NCBI RefSeq assembly: GCF_009695545.1
Contig: NZ_VUNS01000004.1
Location: forward strand, 124,001-188,000
Length of the DNA stretch: 64,000 nt
Origin: Victivallis lenta
GTDB taxonomy: Bacteria > Verrucomicrobiota > Lentisphaeria > Victivallales > Victivallaceae
Reading direction: 5' to 3'
Part shown: positions 16,431-24,077 of the stretch, piece after piece
Position numbering within the stretch: the stretch's first letter is position 1
Layout of the letters: every line of letters starts with the position of its first letter
Made by a program: the position numbers and the translations under genes
The notes under the pieces: model-generated
Seen by the model: the letters and a program-made list of their open reading frames with translations, nothing else
Told to the model about the DNA's origin: nothing
Database searches by the model: none

Positions 16431-17309
16431 ATGCCGGAGATGAACGATTACGCGAAAGTGCGCAAATGGCAGGTGCAGTTTGAAGTGCACCGGCCGTTCG
16501 CCACGCTGCCGCTGCCCGACATCGTCGTCGAGGAAGAGCGCTCTTCGCCCCTTTACCGGCTGGACGGCCGGCTGCGCGGTGATTCCGGCGGGCAGCTTTC
16601 GATCACGCTCGGCGGCCGCGGCGGCATCCGCATCGCCGGAGTCGATCACCCGCTGACGCCGGGCCGGGCGTTCCTGCACAACCACGGCGACCGCGACGTC
16701 TGCTATTACTATCCGTCGGACGGAACCGAAGTGTGGAACTTTCTCTGGATGGCTTTCGACGGCGACTATGTGAAGACGCTGATTGCGGAAATCAACCGCA
16801 AATACGGCTATCTCTTCGACGTGCCGCTGAATTCCCCGCTGGTTGCGAAACTCATGTCGTTCAAGAATTACCAGAACGAAATCCAGGTGCTTTCCCCGCT
16901 CGAAGCCGGGACGCTCGCGCTCGATGCGATCGGCATGCTGTGCGCTTCGAAAGAGAGCGAGCTGCGCGAATCGCCGCGCAGCTCTCTGATCCGCGACGTG
17001 CAGACCGTCATCGCCGCCGAAACCGCCGAACGGCTCGATGCGGAGTCGCTTGCCAGGCGGTTCCGCATCTCCCGCGAACATCTGTCGCGCACCTTCCGCG
17101 AACAGACCGGCAGCACACTCCACGACTACGTCACGCGAATCCGTCTCCGGATGGCGGTCGACCTGCTCCTGCAGACCCGGCTGACCGCAAAGGAGATCGC
17201 CGCGCGCTGCGGCTTCTCCGAATACTCGATCTTTTACCGGACCTTCAAGCGCCGTCTCGGCTGGTCTCCCGAGGCGCTGCGCGACAACGGCTTCCGCCCC
17301 GATATCTGA
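16431..17309 (+). CDS. AraC-family transcriptional regulator
   Basis: A 292-residue protein. The N-terminal half is cupin-like (sensor, about 20-160). The C-terminal third carries the two helix-turn-helix motifs of the family (about 190-285): SLARRFRISREHLSRTFREQTG, then IAARCGFSEYSIFYRTFKRRLG. The ATG at 16431 is preferred; GGAG is 11 bases upstream, while the next ATG at 16440 has GGAG only 2 bases away. Transcribed away from the ThuA-Gfo/Idh operon and likely its activator, with TTTTGTGA direct repeats between them. Confidence 0.92.
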   Translation: MPEMNDYAKVRKWQVQFEVHRPFATLPLPDIVVEEERSSPLYRLDGRLRGDSGGQLSITLGGRGGIRIAGVDHPLTPGRAFLHNHGDRDVCYYYPSDGTEVWNFLWMAFDGDYVKTLIAEINRKYGYLFDVPLNSPLVAKLMSFKNYQNEIQVLSPLEAGTLALDAIGMLCASKESELRESPRSSLIRDVQTVIAAETAERLDAESLARRFRISREHLSRTFREQTGSTLHDYVTRIRLRMAVDLLLQTRLTAKEIAARCGFSEYSIFYRTFKRRLGWSPEALRDNGFRPDI

Positions 17310-17553
17310 CGGGCGCGCTGCGGGAGTTTTCCGTCCGGTCACGCCGCTTCTTTGCGCGGCTCCGCCCCGGCCGCCGCCCCTACCGGCGATAAAACACCGC
17401 CCCCGGTATCAACTCCGGGAATTCTTTTTCTCATGAGGAAGAAGAATGTTACATACAGGATTACATATAGAAGACAGGAATTTGAGAGCCGGCAAGGAAA
17501 TCAGCGTTATCATCATCGGCAAATGTAACTATTTGACAGCCAAAGGACAGGAA

Positions 17554-17629
17554 TGGCATCTCCAATGGGAGTCGAACCCATGTTGCCGGGATGAGAACCC
17601 GGTGTCCTAGGCCACTAGACGATGGAGAC
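17554..17629 (-). tRNA. tRNA-Glu (anticodon CTC)
   Basis: The minus strand folds into a standard cloverleaf. The acceptor stem is GTCTCCA / TGGAGAT, the D-arm contains TAGTGGCCTAGGACA, and the anticodon stem CCGGG / CCCGG has loop TTCTCAT and anticodon CTC. The T-arm is ATGGG TTCGACT CCCAT, the discriminator is G and the CCA is encoded. It reads GAG. Bases 1-72 form a G-U pair. A promoter is visible upstream, and gltX, which encodes the synthetase that charges it, is divergent. The 244 bp between the AraC-type gene and this tRNA show no other gene. Confidence 0.95.
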
Positions 17630-17649
17630 ATGCCCTTGAGACATCATTT

Positions 17650-17677
17650 AATATAACCGGCCCGGGAGAAATGTCAA
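17650..17677 (-). promoter_or_regulatory. promoter of tRNA-Glu
   Basis: On the minus strand TTGACA (17672-17677), a 16-bp spacer and TATATT (17650-17655) lie 20 bases before the tRNA 5' end. The -35 box is perfect. Confidence 0.6.
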
Positions 17678-17739
17678 ACCGGATTGCAAAAAAAATCTGT
17701 TTTTTACCGGGAGAAAAGCGGTTTGAGAGAGGGCCGGAG

Positions 17740-17768
17740 TTGTAATCCGGGCGATTTCGCTGTACATT
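17740..17768 (+). promoter_or_regulatory. candidate promoter of gltX
   Basis: TTGTAA (17740-17745), a 17-bp spacer and TACATT (17763-17768) lie about 60 bases before the gltX start. Confidence 0.4.
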
Positions 17769-17830
17769 AATCAGATCGTATCGGCAGTTAACCATGCGGA
17801 CGGCCACGGTTCCGCAGCAACCCAGAGTAA

Positions 17831-19291
17831 ATGAAAATGCCCGGTAAAACAGTCAGAACCAGATTTGCTCCGAGTCCGACCGGATTCATGCATGTCGGCA
17901 ACCTTCGGACCGCGCTCTATGCGTTTCTGCTCGCGCGTTCGCAGAACGGAAAATTCATCCTCCGCATCGAAGATACCGATCAGGCACGCTATGTGGAGGG
18001 AGCGGTCGATGTGATCTACAAGACGCTCGAATCCGCCGGGATCACCCATGACGAAGGGCCTGACGTCGGCGGCGATTTCGGACCGTATATCCAGAGTGAA
18101 CGCAAGAAACTCTATCTCCCCTATGCCGAGGAGCTCGTGAAAAAGGGCGCCGCCTATTACTGCTTCTGCGACAAGCAGGAGGCCGCCGATCCCGCCCCGG
18201 AGGGCGACCCGGCCGTCTCCGGCTATGACGGCCGCTGCCGGAATCTCGACCCGGAGACCGTCGCCGCGAACCTGGCCGCCGGGAAACCGTATGTGATCCG
18301 GCAGAAGATCGACAAGGACGGCGTTTCAACCTATCACGACGCTGTTTACGGCGAAATCACCATCGAGAACAAGGTTCTCGACGACCAGATCCTGATCAAG
18401 CGGGACGGCATGCCGACCTATAACTTCGCAAATGTGATCGACGACCACACCATGGGCATCACCCACGTCGTGCGTGGCTGCGAGTATCTTTCGAGCACGC
18501 CGAAGTATAATCTGCTCTACCGGGCCTTCGGCTGGGAGGTTCCGGAATATGTGCACCTGCCGCTCATCATGGGCCGCGACGCGGAGGGAAATGTCTCGAA
18601 GCTGTCAAAGCGGCACGGTTCCGTGAGCTTCGAAGGGCTCGTCGCCGAAGGTTATCTGCCGGCAGCGGTCATCAATTATATCGCGCTGCTCGGCTGGTCG
18701 CCGAAGAACGACCGCGAAATTTTCTCGCTCGCCGAACTCGAACAGATCTTCAATGTGAACGGCCTCAATAAATCCGCCGCCGTGTTCGACTACGACAAGC
18801 TGACCTGGATGAACGGCGAATACATCAAGGCGCTTTCGCCGGAGGCGTTCGCCGCGCTGGCGTTCCCGTTTTCGAAGCTGGCGGGAACGGCTCTTGAGGA
18901 GAAATGGCCGCTCATTGCGCCGCTCCTGCAGCAGAGAGTCGAGAAGCTGACCGATATTCCGGAGAAGATCGGGTTCCTGTCGGAACAGCCGGACTATTCC
19001 GCCGAGCTTTTCCGCAACAAGAAAAGCAAAGCCACGCCTGAAACCGCAAAAGCGGCGCTGGAGGCGCTCATCCCCGAATTTGAAGCGCTTGAGGCCTGGG
19101 ACGTCGAGTCTCTGAATGCAGTCATGACCCGTTACGCCGAAGCGCAGGGGGTGAAGATCGGCCAGCCGATGTGGGCGATCCGGATCGGAGTGTCGGGGCT
19201 GGCCGTCACTCCGGGAGGCCCCTCCGAAATCATGACCATTCTCGGCAGGGAGGAATCCCTGCGCCGGCTGCAGCTCGCCCGGCAGAAATAA
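17831..19291 (+). CDS. gltX: glutamyl-tRNA synthetase
   Basis: A 486-residue class I aminoacyl-tRNA synthetase that attaches glutamate to tRNA-Glu in the cytoplasm. The HIGH-equivalent lies in FAPSPTGFMHVGNLRTA (about 13-29), and the KMSKS-equivalent is KLSKRHGS (about 257-264). The length is normal for bacterial GltX, and the C-terminal anticodon-binding region is complete. The start at 17831 (or the Met two codons later) has only a weak ribosome-binding site. The gene is divergent from tRNA-Glu(CTC). Downstream is a repeat-rich island without genes. Confidence 0.96.
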   Translation: MKMPGKTVRTRFAPSPTGFMHVGNLRTALYAFLLARSQNGKFILRIEDTDQARYVEGAVDVIYKTLESAGITHDEGPDVGGDFGPYIQSERKKLYLPYAEELVKKGAAYYCFCDKQEAADPAPEGDPAVSGYDGRCRNLDPETVAANLAAGKPYVIRQKIDKDGVSTYHDAVYGEITIENKVLDDQILIKRDGMPTYNFANVIDDHTMGITHVVRGCEYLSSTPKYNLLYRAFGWEVPEYVHLPLIMGRDAEGNVSKLSKRHGSVSFEGLVAEGYLPAAVINYIALLGWSPKNDREIFSLAELEQIFNVNGLNKSAAVFDYDKLTWMNGEYIKALSPEAFAALAFPFSKLAGTALEEKWPLIAPLLQQRVEKLTDIPEKIGFLSEQPDYSAELFRNKKSKATPETAKAALEALIPEFEALEAWDVESLNAVMTRYAEAQGVKIGQPMWAIRIGVSGLAVTPGGPSEIMTILGREESLRRLQLARQK

Positions 19292-19314
19292 CCGGATGCC
19301 GTGCAGCCGTTCCA

Positions 19315-19337
19315 TGCACCCTGACCGGCAGGGTGCA
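19315..19337. repeat. perfect hairpin, 9-bp arms
   Basis: TGCACCCTG, loop ACCGG, CAGGGTGCA, 23 bp after the gltX stop. No U-tract follows, so it may or may not end gltX transcription. Confidence 0.7.
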
Positions 19338-19387
19338 GACCCTTGATGCCACAACACGCCGGTTGGGAGCGCTTGCGCGACCGGGTT

Positions 19388-19459
19388 CAGGGCCATTCGG
19401 CCCTGGCGAGGTTCCAAGGGGCGCGGAGCCCCTTGGCGGAGTTTGAGGCAGCGCCTCAA
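19388..19459. repeat. three consecutive perfect hairpins
   Basis: CAGGGCC-ATTC-GGCCCTG (19388-19405), CCAAGGGGC-GCGGA-GCCCCTTGG (19414-19436) and TTGAGGC-AGC-GCCTCAA (19443-19459) stand 6-8 bp apart. Each is fully paired in its arms, a density not expected by chance. Confidence 0.75.
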
Positions 19460-19574
19460 GCTGCCCCGGGCAAAGCCCCTGCGCAAAAATCCGCAACAAA
19501 GTTGCGGTGCTTTGCACGGTGTGAGCGACGCGGCGAACGCCGCGGAGCGGTCAAAGGGTCTGCCGCGTTGCAAA

Positions 19575-19598
19575 TCCGGTCAACTACGATCGACCGGA
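19575..19598. repeat. palindromic element, copy 1
   Basis: TCCGGTC and GACCGGA form 7-bp arms around AACTACGATC. The flanks (TTGCAAA before) match those of the second copy at 19843-19866. Confidence 0.7.
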
Positions 19599-19649
19599 GC
19601 CGCAAACATTGCTTGAATGCGAGCTGTCAAGGTTGTAGACAGGGGGATG

Positions 19650-19677
19650 CGCGCCCCTTCCGGGGCGCGGTCTTTTT
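19650..19677 (+). terminator. terminator-like hairpin inside the island
   Basis: CGCGCCCC, loop TTCC, GGGGCGCG, then G and TCTTTTT: an 8-bp perfect stem with a U-tract on the plus strand. GGATGCGC and GCGCATCC form an outer inverted repeat around it. What transcript it would end is unknown; gltX is more than 350 bp upstream. Confidence 0.55.
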
Positions 19678-19729
19678 GCGCATCCGCGCAACAGACCGTG
19701 CGGGCTCCCCGTCCGAATCTCCGATTCGG

Positions 19730-19788
19730 TTTGTGAGCTGGTCGGTACGCACGCAGGCTGCCTCCGGCGGCCGGGGCGCTTCGCCCCC
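19730..19788 (+). repeat. 59-bp direct repeat, copy 1
   Basis: Starts TTTGTGAGCTGGTCGGTACG and ends GGGGCGCTTCGCCCCC. Identical to 19867-19925 and followed by unrelated sequence. Confidence 0.85.
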
Positions 19789-19842
19789 GAACCCCAGACC
19801 GGCAGGGTGCCGGTGCCGACGGCGGCTCTGCCGCCTTGCAGT

Positions 19843-19866
19843 TCCGGTCAACAACGATTGACCGGA
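19843..19866. repeat. palindromic element, copy 2
   Basis: TCCGGTCAA and TTGACCGGA are perfect 9-bp arms around CAACGA. It directly abuts the second 59-bp repeat. Confidence 0.75.
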
Positions 19867-19925
19867 TTTGTGAGCTGGTCGGTACGCACGCAGGCTGCCT
19901 CCGGCGGCCGGGGCGCTTCGCCCCC
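19867..19925 (+). repeat. 59-bp direct repeat, copy 2
   Basis: Exact copy of 19730-19788, 137 bp downstream. The internal GGGGCG-CTT-CGCCCC can form a hairpin in both copies. Confidence 0.85.
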
Positions 19926-20073
19926 TCCGCGCCAGGACAGGAAGGCCCTGCCCCCGGCCGGGCAGATACGCCCCATGCGGCAATCGCGCCTTCGCGTATT
20001 TTTTTCGAAACCCGAGTATATTTTTTCCGATTTCATTATATATTAATGAGATTGAAGAAAGGATTGCAGTTCA

Positions 20074-22938
20074 ATGTTTGAAAAGATACAGATACGCGGG
20101 GCGTCGCAGCATAATCTGAAAAACGTCGATGTGACGATTCCCCGCAATCAGTTCGTCGTCGTCACCGGGCTCTCGGGCTCCGGGAAATCGTCGCTCGCGT
20201 TCGACACGCTTTATGCGGAAGGACAGCGGCGTTACGTCGAAAGCCTCTCCGCCTACGCCCGGCAGTTCCTCGACCGGATGCAGAAGCCGAAGGTCGAACA
20301 TATCGAGGGCCTCTCGCCGGCAATCGCGATCGAACAGCGAACGGCCGGCGGCACGCCGCGGTCGACGGTCGCCACCGTGACCGAAATTTATGATTATCTG
20401 CGCCTGCTGTATGCGCATGTCGGGATTCCGCACTGTCCGCACTGCGGGCGGAAGCTCGAGTCGCAGTCGGCCGAGGCGATCGCGAAGCAGCTGCTCGCCC
20501 TGAAGCCGGGAAGGAAGATGGTGATCCTGTCCCCGTTCGTCAGCGGCAAAAAGGGCGAGCACCGCGACGTGCTCGATACGATCCGCAACGAAGGATTCGT
20601 CCGCGCCCGCATCGACGGGAAGATCGTCCCGCTCGACGGAGAAGATTTGCCGGTGCTCGAAAAGACGAAGCGGCATACCGTGGAAGCGGTGGTGGACCGC
20701 CTGATCACCGGAAAGCTCGAACCGTCGCGCCTGACCGATTCGGTCGAGCTCGCCCTGCGCCACGGCAGCGGCACATTGACCGTCCTGCTCGATGCGCCGG
20801 AGGGGGAAGAACCCGAATTCCGCGAGGAGTCGTTCAGCGAAAATCTCGCCTGCGTCCACTGCGGCGTCTCCTACGGCGAACTTCTGCCGCGCAATTTCTC
20901 ATTCAATTCGCCGTACGGGGCGTGTCCGCACTGCAACGGGCTCGGCATCCAGCAGGTCATGGACCCCGCGAAGGTCGTGCCCGACCCGTCGCTGTCGATC
21001 AAAAACGGGGCGATTCCGGGCTGGCGACGCGGTCCGCGCCATCTGATCATCTACTACAATCTGCTGCTGCGCAAGCTGGCCGAGTGGCTGAAGGAGCCGG
21101 ACATGCTGACCATGCCGTTCGAAAAGCTGCCGGAGAAGGTGCGCCGCACCATCCTGTACGGCAGCGGCAGCGAACCGCTCGAATTTGAATACCGGATGCA
21201 CGGTAAAAAGTACCGCTGGAGCAAGCCGTTCGAAGGCGTGCTCGACAACCTGCGCCGCCGCATGGAAGAGACCGAATCCGACTCCGTGCGCGAGCGGCTG
21301 AGCGAATACCTGAGTCCGCAGGAGTGCCCGGTCTGCCATGGCGCGCGGCTGAATCCGGTCAGCCTCGCGGTGACGGTCGGCGGTCTCGGCCTCGACAAAT
21401 TCAACGCGCTTTCGGTCGAAGCCGCGAAGGAGTTCGTCTGCGGTCTGAAGCTCGAAGGCGAACACGCGGTGATCGCCGGAGACATCCTGAAGGAGATCCG
21501 GAGCCGCCTGACCTTTCTGAGCGACGTCGGGTTGAACTATCTGACGCTGAACCGGGTGTCGAGCACGCTTTCGGGCGGCGAGGCGCAGCGGATCCGGCTG
21601 GCGACCCAGCTCGGCTGCGGGCTGGTCGGCGTCCTGTACATTCTCGACGAACCGTCGATCGGACTGCACCAGCGCGACAACGACCGGCTGCTCGACACGC
21701 TGGAAAAGCTGCGCGACATCGGCAACACCGTGCTTGTGGTCGAACACGACCTCGATACGATCCTGCGGGCGGACTATGTGCTCGACCTCGGCCCCGGAGC
21801 CGGCGTGCGCGGCGGCGAACTCGTCGCATACGGCACGCCGCCCGAAATTCCGTCCTTTCCGCGTTCGCTGACCGGCGACTATCTGGCCGGGCGCCGGAAA
21901 ATCGCGCTGCCGGAGAAGCGCAATCCCGGCAACGGGAAATCGCTGAAAATCCGCGGCGCCGCGCTGAACAACCTCAAAAAAGCCGATGTCGAAATTCCGC
22001 TCGGGACTTTCACCTGCGTGACCGGCGTCTCCGGCTCCGGCAAAAGTTCGCTCATCAACGGCATTCTGGTCCGCGCGCTGAATGCGAAGCAGGGCATTCA
22101 GGACCTGCCCCCCGGGAAGCATACGGCAATCGAGGGGCTCGAGCACGTGGACAAGGCGATCGTGATCGACCAGAGCCCGATCGGGCGCACGCCGCGTTCG
22201 AACCCGGCGACCTACACCGACGCGTTCGGCGGCATCCGCAAGCTCTTTTCGGAACTGCCGGAATCGAAGGTGCGCGGCTACGGCCCCGGCCGGTTCAGCT
22301 TCAATGTGAAGGGCGGCCGCTGCGAGGAGTGCAAAGGGGACGGCATCAAGAAGATCGAGATGCAGTTCCTCTCCGACGTCTATGTCGAATGCTCGGCCTG
22401 CGGCGGCCGGCGGTTCAACAAGGAGACGCTCGGCGTTTCCTACAAGAAGAAAAACATCGCCGACGTGCTCGACATGACCGTGAACCAGGCGGTGGACTTC
22501 TTCAGCGCGATTCCGTCGCTGGCGCGCAAGTTCAAGACGCTGCAGGATGTCGGGCTCGGATACATCACGCTCGGACAGCCGGCCACGACGCTGTCGGGCG
22601 GCGAGGCGCAGCGGGTCAAGCTGGCTGCCGAGCTTGCGCGGATTCCGCGCGGGCACACGGTCTACATTCTCGACGAGCCGACCACCGGGCTGCACCTCGC
22701 GGACATCGACCAGCTGCTGCGGGTGCTCTACCGGCTGCGCGACATGGGCAACACCGTGATCGTGATCGAACACAACCTCGACGTGATCAAGACGGCGGAC
22801 CATATCATCGACATGGGTCCCGAAGGCGGCGACAACGGCGGCCGGGTCATCGCCAGCGGCACGCCGGAGGAGGTGGCGAAGGTGAAAAAGTCGCATACCG
22901 GACAATACCTGAAGAAATATCTGAATGCGGGAAAATGA
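20074..22938 (+). CDS. uvrA: excinuclease ABC subunit A
   Basis: A 954-residue protein, the normal length for UvrA, the damage-recognition ATPase of nucleotide excision repair. It has two ABC modules: Walker A GLSGSGKSS (about 31-39) with signature LSGGEAQRIRLA, and Walker A GVSGSGKSS (about 650-658) with signature LSGGEAQRVKLA. Zinc-binding Cys pairs are visible (CVHCG...CPHCN in the first half, CEECKG...CSACGG in the second). AAAGGA lies 10 bases before the ATG. It works with UvrB and UvrC, which are not in this window. It stands alone between the repeat island and a lipoprotein pair. Confidence 0.97.
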   Translation: MFEKIQIRGASQHNLKNVDVTIPRNQFVVVTGLSGSGKSSLAFDTLYAEGQRRYVESLSAYARQFLDRMQKPKVEHIEGLSPAIAIEQRTAGGTPRSTVATVTEIYDYLRLLYAHVGIPHCPHCGRKLESQSAEAIAKQLLALKPGRKMVILSPFVSGKKGEHRDVLDTIRNEGFVRARIDGKIVPLDGEDLPVLEKTKRHTVEAVVDRLITGKLEPSRLTDSVELALRHGSGTLTVLLDAPEGEEPEFREESFSENLACVHCGVSYGELLPRNFSFNSPYGACPHCNGLGIQQVMDPAKVVPDPSLSIKNGAIPGWRRGPRHLIIYYNLLLRKLAEWLKEPDMLTMPFEKLPEKVRRTILYGSGSEPLEFEYRMHGKKYRWSKPFEGVLDNLRRRMEETESDSVRERLSEYLSPQECPVCHGARLNPVSLAVTVGGLGLDKFNALSVEAAKEFVCGLKLEGEHAVIAGDILKEIRSRLTFLSDVGLNYLTLNRVSSTLSGGEAQRIRLATQLGCGLVGVLYILDEPSIGLHQRDNDRLLDTLEKLRDIGNTVLVVEHDLDTILRADYVLDLGPGAGVRGGELVAYGTPPEIPSFPRSLTGDYLAGRRKIALPEKRNPGNGKSLKIRGAALNNLKKADVEIPLGTFTCVTGVSGSGKSSLINGILVRALNAKQGIQDLPPGKHTAIEGLEHVDKAIVIDQSPIGRTPRSNPATYTDAFGGIRKLFSELPESKVRGYGPGRFSFNVKGGRCEECKGDGIKKIEMQFLSDVYVECSACGGRRFNKETLGVSYKKKNIADVLDMTVNQAVDFFSAIPSLARKFKTLQDVGLGYITLGQPATTLSGGEAQRVKLAAELARIPRGHTVYILDEPTTGLHLADIDQLLRVLYRLRDMGNTVIVIEHNLDVIKTADHIIDMGPEGGDNGGRVIASGTPEEVAKVKKSHTGQYLKKYLNAGK

Positions 22939-22978
22939 GCAAGAACTCCGTTTCTCCGAAATTTACGCCGGAGGCGGC

Positions 22979-23006
22979 TTGCATTCTTTTGAGGGGATGT
23001 TATATT
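22979..23006 (+). promoter_or_regulatory. promoter of the lipoprotein pair
   Basis: TTGCAT (22979-22984), a 16-bp spacer and TATATT (23001-23006), leaving a leader of about 110 bases before the first ATG. Confidence 0.5.
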
Positions 23007-23124
23007 TAAAAAAACGAATTCCCAGCAGGAATGAAGAGGGGGAAATTGCTTTCGGCGCAGTTTCGTGCGAATCTCCGGCGAACGCATTTCCCGGTTCAAA
23101 ATAATCAACATAAGGATCGATGAA

Positions 23125-23526
23125 ATGAAGAAAAAAATCGCGTTTCTGTTCGCCCTGACCGGCGCGGCACTCCTGTTCGCGGGCTGCTCCTCGCTGCAGA
23201 CTGCCGGGACCTCGAAGTTCAACGGCCAGAAAATCACCGCCTCCGGCAACGGCGTGGCGCACATCTCCGGCTACAGCAGCGGCCTCTACCTCCTGTGGAT
23301 TCCGCTGATCGTCGGTTCGACCGAGAACCCGGGCGCCATCACCTTCGGCGAAGATTCCTGCAACGTCACTGCCGTGACGAAGATGGTCACCGGCAAGAGC
23401 AAAGAGATGAAAGCCGCCAAGACGGTCGACCTCGTCTCCAGCAGCAGCAGCTTCAACATTCCGGTTCCGATTCCGTTCATCTTCAACTGGAAGTCGGTCA
23501 CGGTTTCGGGCAATGCGGCCAACTGA
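23125..23526 (+). CDS. small lipoprotein, first of a paralogous pair
   Basis: A 133-residue protein. The lipoprotein signal peptide has lipobox LFAGC (Cys21), and the mature part of about 112 residues begins SSLQTAG. It shares LNG/FNG...SG..VAH, G-x-YL..IPL..GST and KSKE.KA..T.DL.S with the next gene product, so the two are tandem duplicates. I do not recognise the family. AAGGA lies upstream of the ATG at 23125. Likely attached to an envelope membrane; function unknown. Confidence 0.75.
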   Translation: MKKKIAFLFALTGAALLFAGCSSLQTAGTSKFNGQKITASGNGVAHISGYSSGLYLLWIPLIVGSTENPGAITFGEDSCNVTAVTKMVTGKSKEMKAAKTVDLVSSSSSFNIPVPIPFIFNWKSVTVSGNAAN

Positions 23527-23571
23527 GCCGGCATCGGTACGGATCATCTTTAAACACAGGAATTTATTGAC

Positions 23572-23952
23572 ATGAAAAAGATTATGTTTCTTCTTTCCGT
23601 CGCTGCCGTCGGGCTGCTTTTCGCCGGATGCGCCAGCGTTGAGGCCGTCCAGAACCCGAACCTGAACGGCGAGAACATTTCGCTCTCCGGCACGCCGGTC
23701 GCGCACCTGAACGCCCAGAACTGGGGCATCTACCTCTTCTCGATTCCGCTCCTGACCGGTTCGACCGATGCAGTCGGCAGCATCGCCGTGCTGCAGGACA
23801 CCGTGAACGTCGACTCGATGATTCCGGTCATCACCGCGAAGAGCAAGGAACTCAAGGCGAGCCAGACGCTCGACCTCGCGTCGCAGTATTCGGTCGGCGG
23901 ATTCATTTTCTACTCCCGCTCGATCAACATCTCCGCGAACGCAGTGAAGTAA
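23572..23952 (+). CDS. small lipoprotein, second of a paralogous pair
   Basis: A 126-residue protein with lipobox LFAGC (Cys20) after MKKIMFLLSV. The mature domain is collinear with the preceding lipoprotein but clearly diverged; it lacks the Ser-rich stretch and ends SINISANAVK. It begins 45 bp after the stop of its paralogue, with AGGAA upstream, and is followed by a strong terminator, so the two form an operon. No known family recognised. Confidence 0.75.
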   Translation: MKKIMFLLSVAAVGLLFAGCASVEAVQNPNLNGENISLSGTPVAHLNAQNWGIYLFSIPLLTGSTDAVGSIAVLQDTVNVDSMIPVITAKSKELKASQTLDLASQYSVGGFIFYSRSINISANAVK

Positions 23953-23976
23953 CGCTTCGGGCATTTGCCGGAAAAA

Positions 23977-24007
23977 AGCCGTTTCCTCCGGGGAACGGCT
24001 TTTTTTT
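23977..24007 (+). terminator. rho-independent terminator of the lipoprotein pair
   Basis: A 10-bp stem (AGCCGTTTCC / GGGAACGGCT, one T-G pair) with loop TCCG, followed directly by seven Ts, 25 bp after the stop codon. Confidence 0.9.
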
Positions 24008-24020
24008 GCCGGGCGGCGTA

Positions 24021-24049
24021 TTGCATTCGGCTGTGTCCCCCGGTATATT
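24021..24049 (+). promoter_or_regulatory. promoter of priA
   Basis: TTGCAT (24021-24026), a 17-bp spacer and TATATT (24044-24049), right after the upstream terminator and 28 bases before the priA ATG. Confidence 0.6.
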
Positions 24050-24077
24050 ATCCGGCGTGATGGATGAAAGGATACGC

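Larger units (their letters stand above)
19292..20073. other. repeat- and hairpin-rich non-coding island
   Basis: 782 bp between gltX and uvrA with no convincing gene. It holds at least five perfect short hairpins, a terminator-like hairpin, two copies of a TCCGGTC...GACCGGA palindrome, two copies of a 14-base segment (GACCGGCAGGGTGC at 19323 and 19797) and two copies of a 59-bp segment. Open frames across it are broken or show no family resemblance. The last 60 bp are A+T-rich and probably hold the uvrA promoter. Confidence 0.6.

Noticed and set aside
17433-17528. 31-residue frame starting MRKKNVTYR between the AraC-type gene and tRNA-Glu
   Set aside because: No ribosome-binding site, very basic composition and no similarity I recognise; probably chance.
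19292-20073. CRISPR array in the repeat island
   Set aside because: Repeats are only paired, unevenly spaced and palindromic, with no regular spacers and no cas genes nearby.
19292-20073. Insertion sequence or transposase remnant
   Set aside because: No transposase-like frame, terminal inverted repeats or target duplication could be found.
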